DNA of 41,962 bases from Frateuria defendens (GTDB taxonomy: Bacteria > Pseudomonadota > Gammaproteobacteria > Xanthomonadales > Rhodanobacteraceae). The notes under the pieces were generated by a model. It saw nothing but the letters and a program-made list of their open reading frames with translations, was not told where the DNA came from and made no database searches. Positions 40,694 to 41,962 of the stretch are shown here, one piece after another. The first letter of the stretch is position 1, and each line of letters starts with the position of its first letter. The DNA lies in NCBI RefSeq assembly GCF_001182895.1, contig NZ_LFQR01000066.1, positions 1-41,962 on the forward strand, written 5' to 3'. Made by a program: the position numbers and the translations under genes.

Positions 40694-41014
40694 CATCAAG
40701 CATCAGCCTTCCACGAACCCTGGCGCAACCGGTCCCCTGGTGGCCGGAAGGGGCGAACCCGCACGGCCCGTTCGCCCCTTCTCCCCACCGGGGAAGGTTG
40801 GGATGAGGGGGCGGGTCTCGCGTAGGGCTCTGCTGAGGCAGGGCCGGCTCCATGTAGGCCCCAAGCCCTGGCACGAACCTCAGTGCCCGGAAAACGGCCC
40901 CCGGCATGCCTGTGCAAGGCGACGGCCAGGTGAGGCAGGCGATTTGAAAAAGGCCTTTACTGACTTGTAGCCCCCGCCTTGGCACAATCGTCCCTCGCCC
41001 CAAGGTAGTTGCGA
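40694..41014. other. Leader region of dnaX with a stem-loop repeat, no gene seen
   Basis: No gene is supported. A perfect 11-bp inverted repeat, AAGGGGCGAAC (40748-40758) with GTTCGCCCCTT (40770-40780), lies about 55 bases after the SRP RNA and may terminate it, although no T-run follows. Next to it, the CTTCTCCCCACCGGGGAAGG stretch (40779-40798) is another hairpin, of a type seen as dispersed repeats in many proteobacteria. The dnaX promoter should lie in the final 60 bases, where the sequence becomes AT-richer (40941-40990). Confidence 0.45.
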
Positions 41015-41962
41015 ATGTCCTATCAAGTCCTCGCGCGCAAATGGCGCCCCCGCAAGTTCGCCGAACTGGTCGGGCAGGAGCATGTGGTGCGTGCGCTCAC
41101 CAATGCGCTCGACTCCGGGCGCATGCACCACGCCTACCTGTTCACCGGCACCCGCGGCGTGGGCAAGACCACCATCGCGCGCATCTTCGCCAAGTCGCTC
41201 AACTGCGAGCGCGGCGAATCGGCCGACCCCTGCGGCGAGTGCGCCGTGTGCACCGCGGTGGACGCGGGCCGCTTCGTGGATCTGCTGGAGATCGACGCGG
41301 CCAGCAACACCGGCGTGGACGACGTGCGCGAGGTGATCGAGAACGCGCAATACGCCCCGGCGCGCGGCCGCTTCAAGGTGTACCTGGTGGACGAGGTGCA
41401 CATGCTCTCCAAGCCCGCCTTCAACGCCCTGCTCAAGACGCTGGAGGAACCGCCGCCGCACGTGAAGTTCCTGCTCGCCACCACCGACCCGCAGAAGCTG
41501 CCGGTGACGGTGCTCTCGCGCTGCCTCAAGTTCAACCTGAAGCGCCTGCTGCCGGAGCAGATCGCCGGGCAGATGCGGCACATCCTGGGCGCCGAGGGCA
41601 TCGCCTACGAGGACGCCGCGATCGGCGAGCTGGCGCGCGGTGCCGACGGCTCGCTGCGCGACGGCCTGTCGCTGCTCGACCAGGCCATCGCCTACGGCGG
41701 CGGCGAGCTCAAGGCGGACGACGTGCGCGCCATGCTGGGCAGCGTGGCGCGCGGCCAGGTGCTCGGCCTGCTCGACGCGCTGGCCGCGGGCGACGGCGAA
41801 CGGCTGCTGGAGGAGTGCGCGCGCATCGCTTCCTTCTCGCCCGATTTCGGCGGCGTGCTGGACGATCTCGCCGCGACCTTGCACCGCATCCAGCTGCTGC
41901 AACTGGTGCCCGGCTACCGCGCCGAGGACGAGGGCGCGGCCGCCGCCGAGCTGGCCGCGCTG
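41015..41962 (+). CDS. dnaX: DNA polymerase III tau/gamma subunit (3' end outside window)
   Basis: The first 316 codons of the clamp-loader subunit. MSYQVLARKWRPRKFAELVGQEHV is the canonical start. Walker A is TGTRGVGKTT (about 44-53). The zinc-binding cysteines lie in NCERGESADPCGECAVC, Walker B is LVDEVHM and sensor 1 is in LATTDPQKLP, followed by SRCLKF. An AAGG box lies about eight bases before the ATG. Any programmed frameshift giving gamma would lie beyond the window. Confidence 0.96.
   Translation, partial: MSYQVLARKWRPRKFAELVGQEHVVRALTNALDSGRMHHAYLFTGTRGVGKTTIARIFAKSLNCERGESADPCGECAVCTAVDAGRFVDLLEIDAASNTGVDDVREVIENAQYAPARGRFKVYLVDEVHMLSKPAFNALLKTLEEPPPHVKFLLATTDPQKLPVTVLSRCLKFNLKRLLPEQIAGQMRHILGAEGIAYEDAAIGELARGADGSLRDGLSLLDQAIAYGGGELKADDVRAMLGSVARGQVLGLLDALAAGDGERLLEECARIASFSPDFGGVLDDLAATLHRIQLLQLVPGYRAEDEGAAAAELAAL

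Overview
The window looks like the chromosome of a GC-rich gammaproteobacterium of the order Xanthomonadales, most likely Rhodanobacteraceae (Rhodanobacter/Dyella/Frateuria-like). This is inferred from base composition, codon use, the tRNA-Ser/SRP RNA/dnaX order, the exbB-exbD-msbA-lpxK order, a kynurenine monooxygenase, and family content. No database search was possible.

Left edge (1-2390): one end of an integrated element. It carries the first codons of a KilA-N-type phage protein, six perfect 10-bp tandem repeats, a P4-type tyrosine integrase and a cluster of direct and inverted TGACGGTATC-like sites. The element abuts the 3' end of a tRNA-Leu(CAA) gene, the presumed attachment site. The other end lies outside the window.

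Minus-strand core (2416-18418): a thiol dioxygenase and a MetX-family O-succinyltransferase sit directly after a complete cytochrome c maturation operon (ccmABCDEFGHI). Upstream of ccmA are kmo plus a DUF3293 gene and phaR. Next comes a MarR-controlled tripartite efflux operon (marR, outer-membrane factor, emrA, emrB). Many junctions overlap by 1-14 bases, which suggests translational coupling. tatD follows at 18482-19291.

Centre (19476-22364): two glycine-zipper lipoproteins end at a strong bidirectional terminator facing a SleB-type cell-wall hydrolase. A structured intergenic stretch and ygfZ follow.

Plus-strand core (22501-35670): a 55-codon SdhAF4-like (DUF1674) gene opens the succinate dehydrogenase locus sdhCDAB. 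It continues through an unrecognised two-helix membrane protein, sdhE and a ygfX-like gene. With the divergent ygfZ, much of the known kit for building succinate dehydrogenase and its cofactors is grouped here. Envelope genes follow: one LolC/E-type permease with lolD, comEC, exbB-exbD, msbA and lpxK.

Right part (35671-41962): a MITE-like hairpin, a third glycine-zipper protein, DUF6165, a YjaB-like acetyltransferase, a family 9 glycosyltransferase divergent from Kdo kinase, an MBL-fold hydrolase, tRNA-Ser(GGA), the 4.5S SRP RNA and the start of dnaX. Most of the window is conserved housekeeping sequence. The least explained items are the mobile-element edge, the glycine-zipper/CxxC family, the small membrane protein in the sdh locus and several hairpin repeats.
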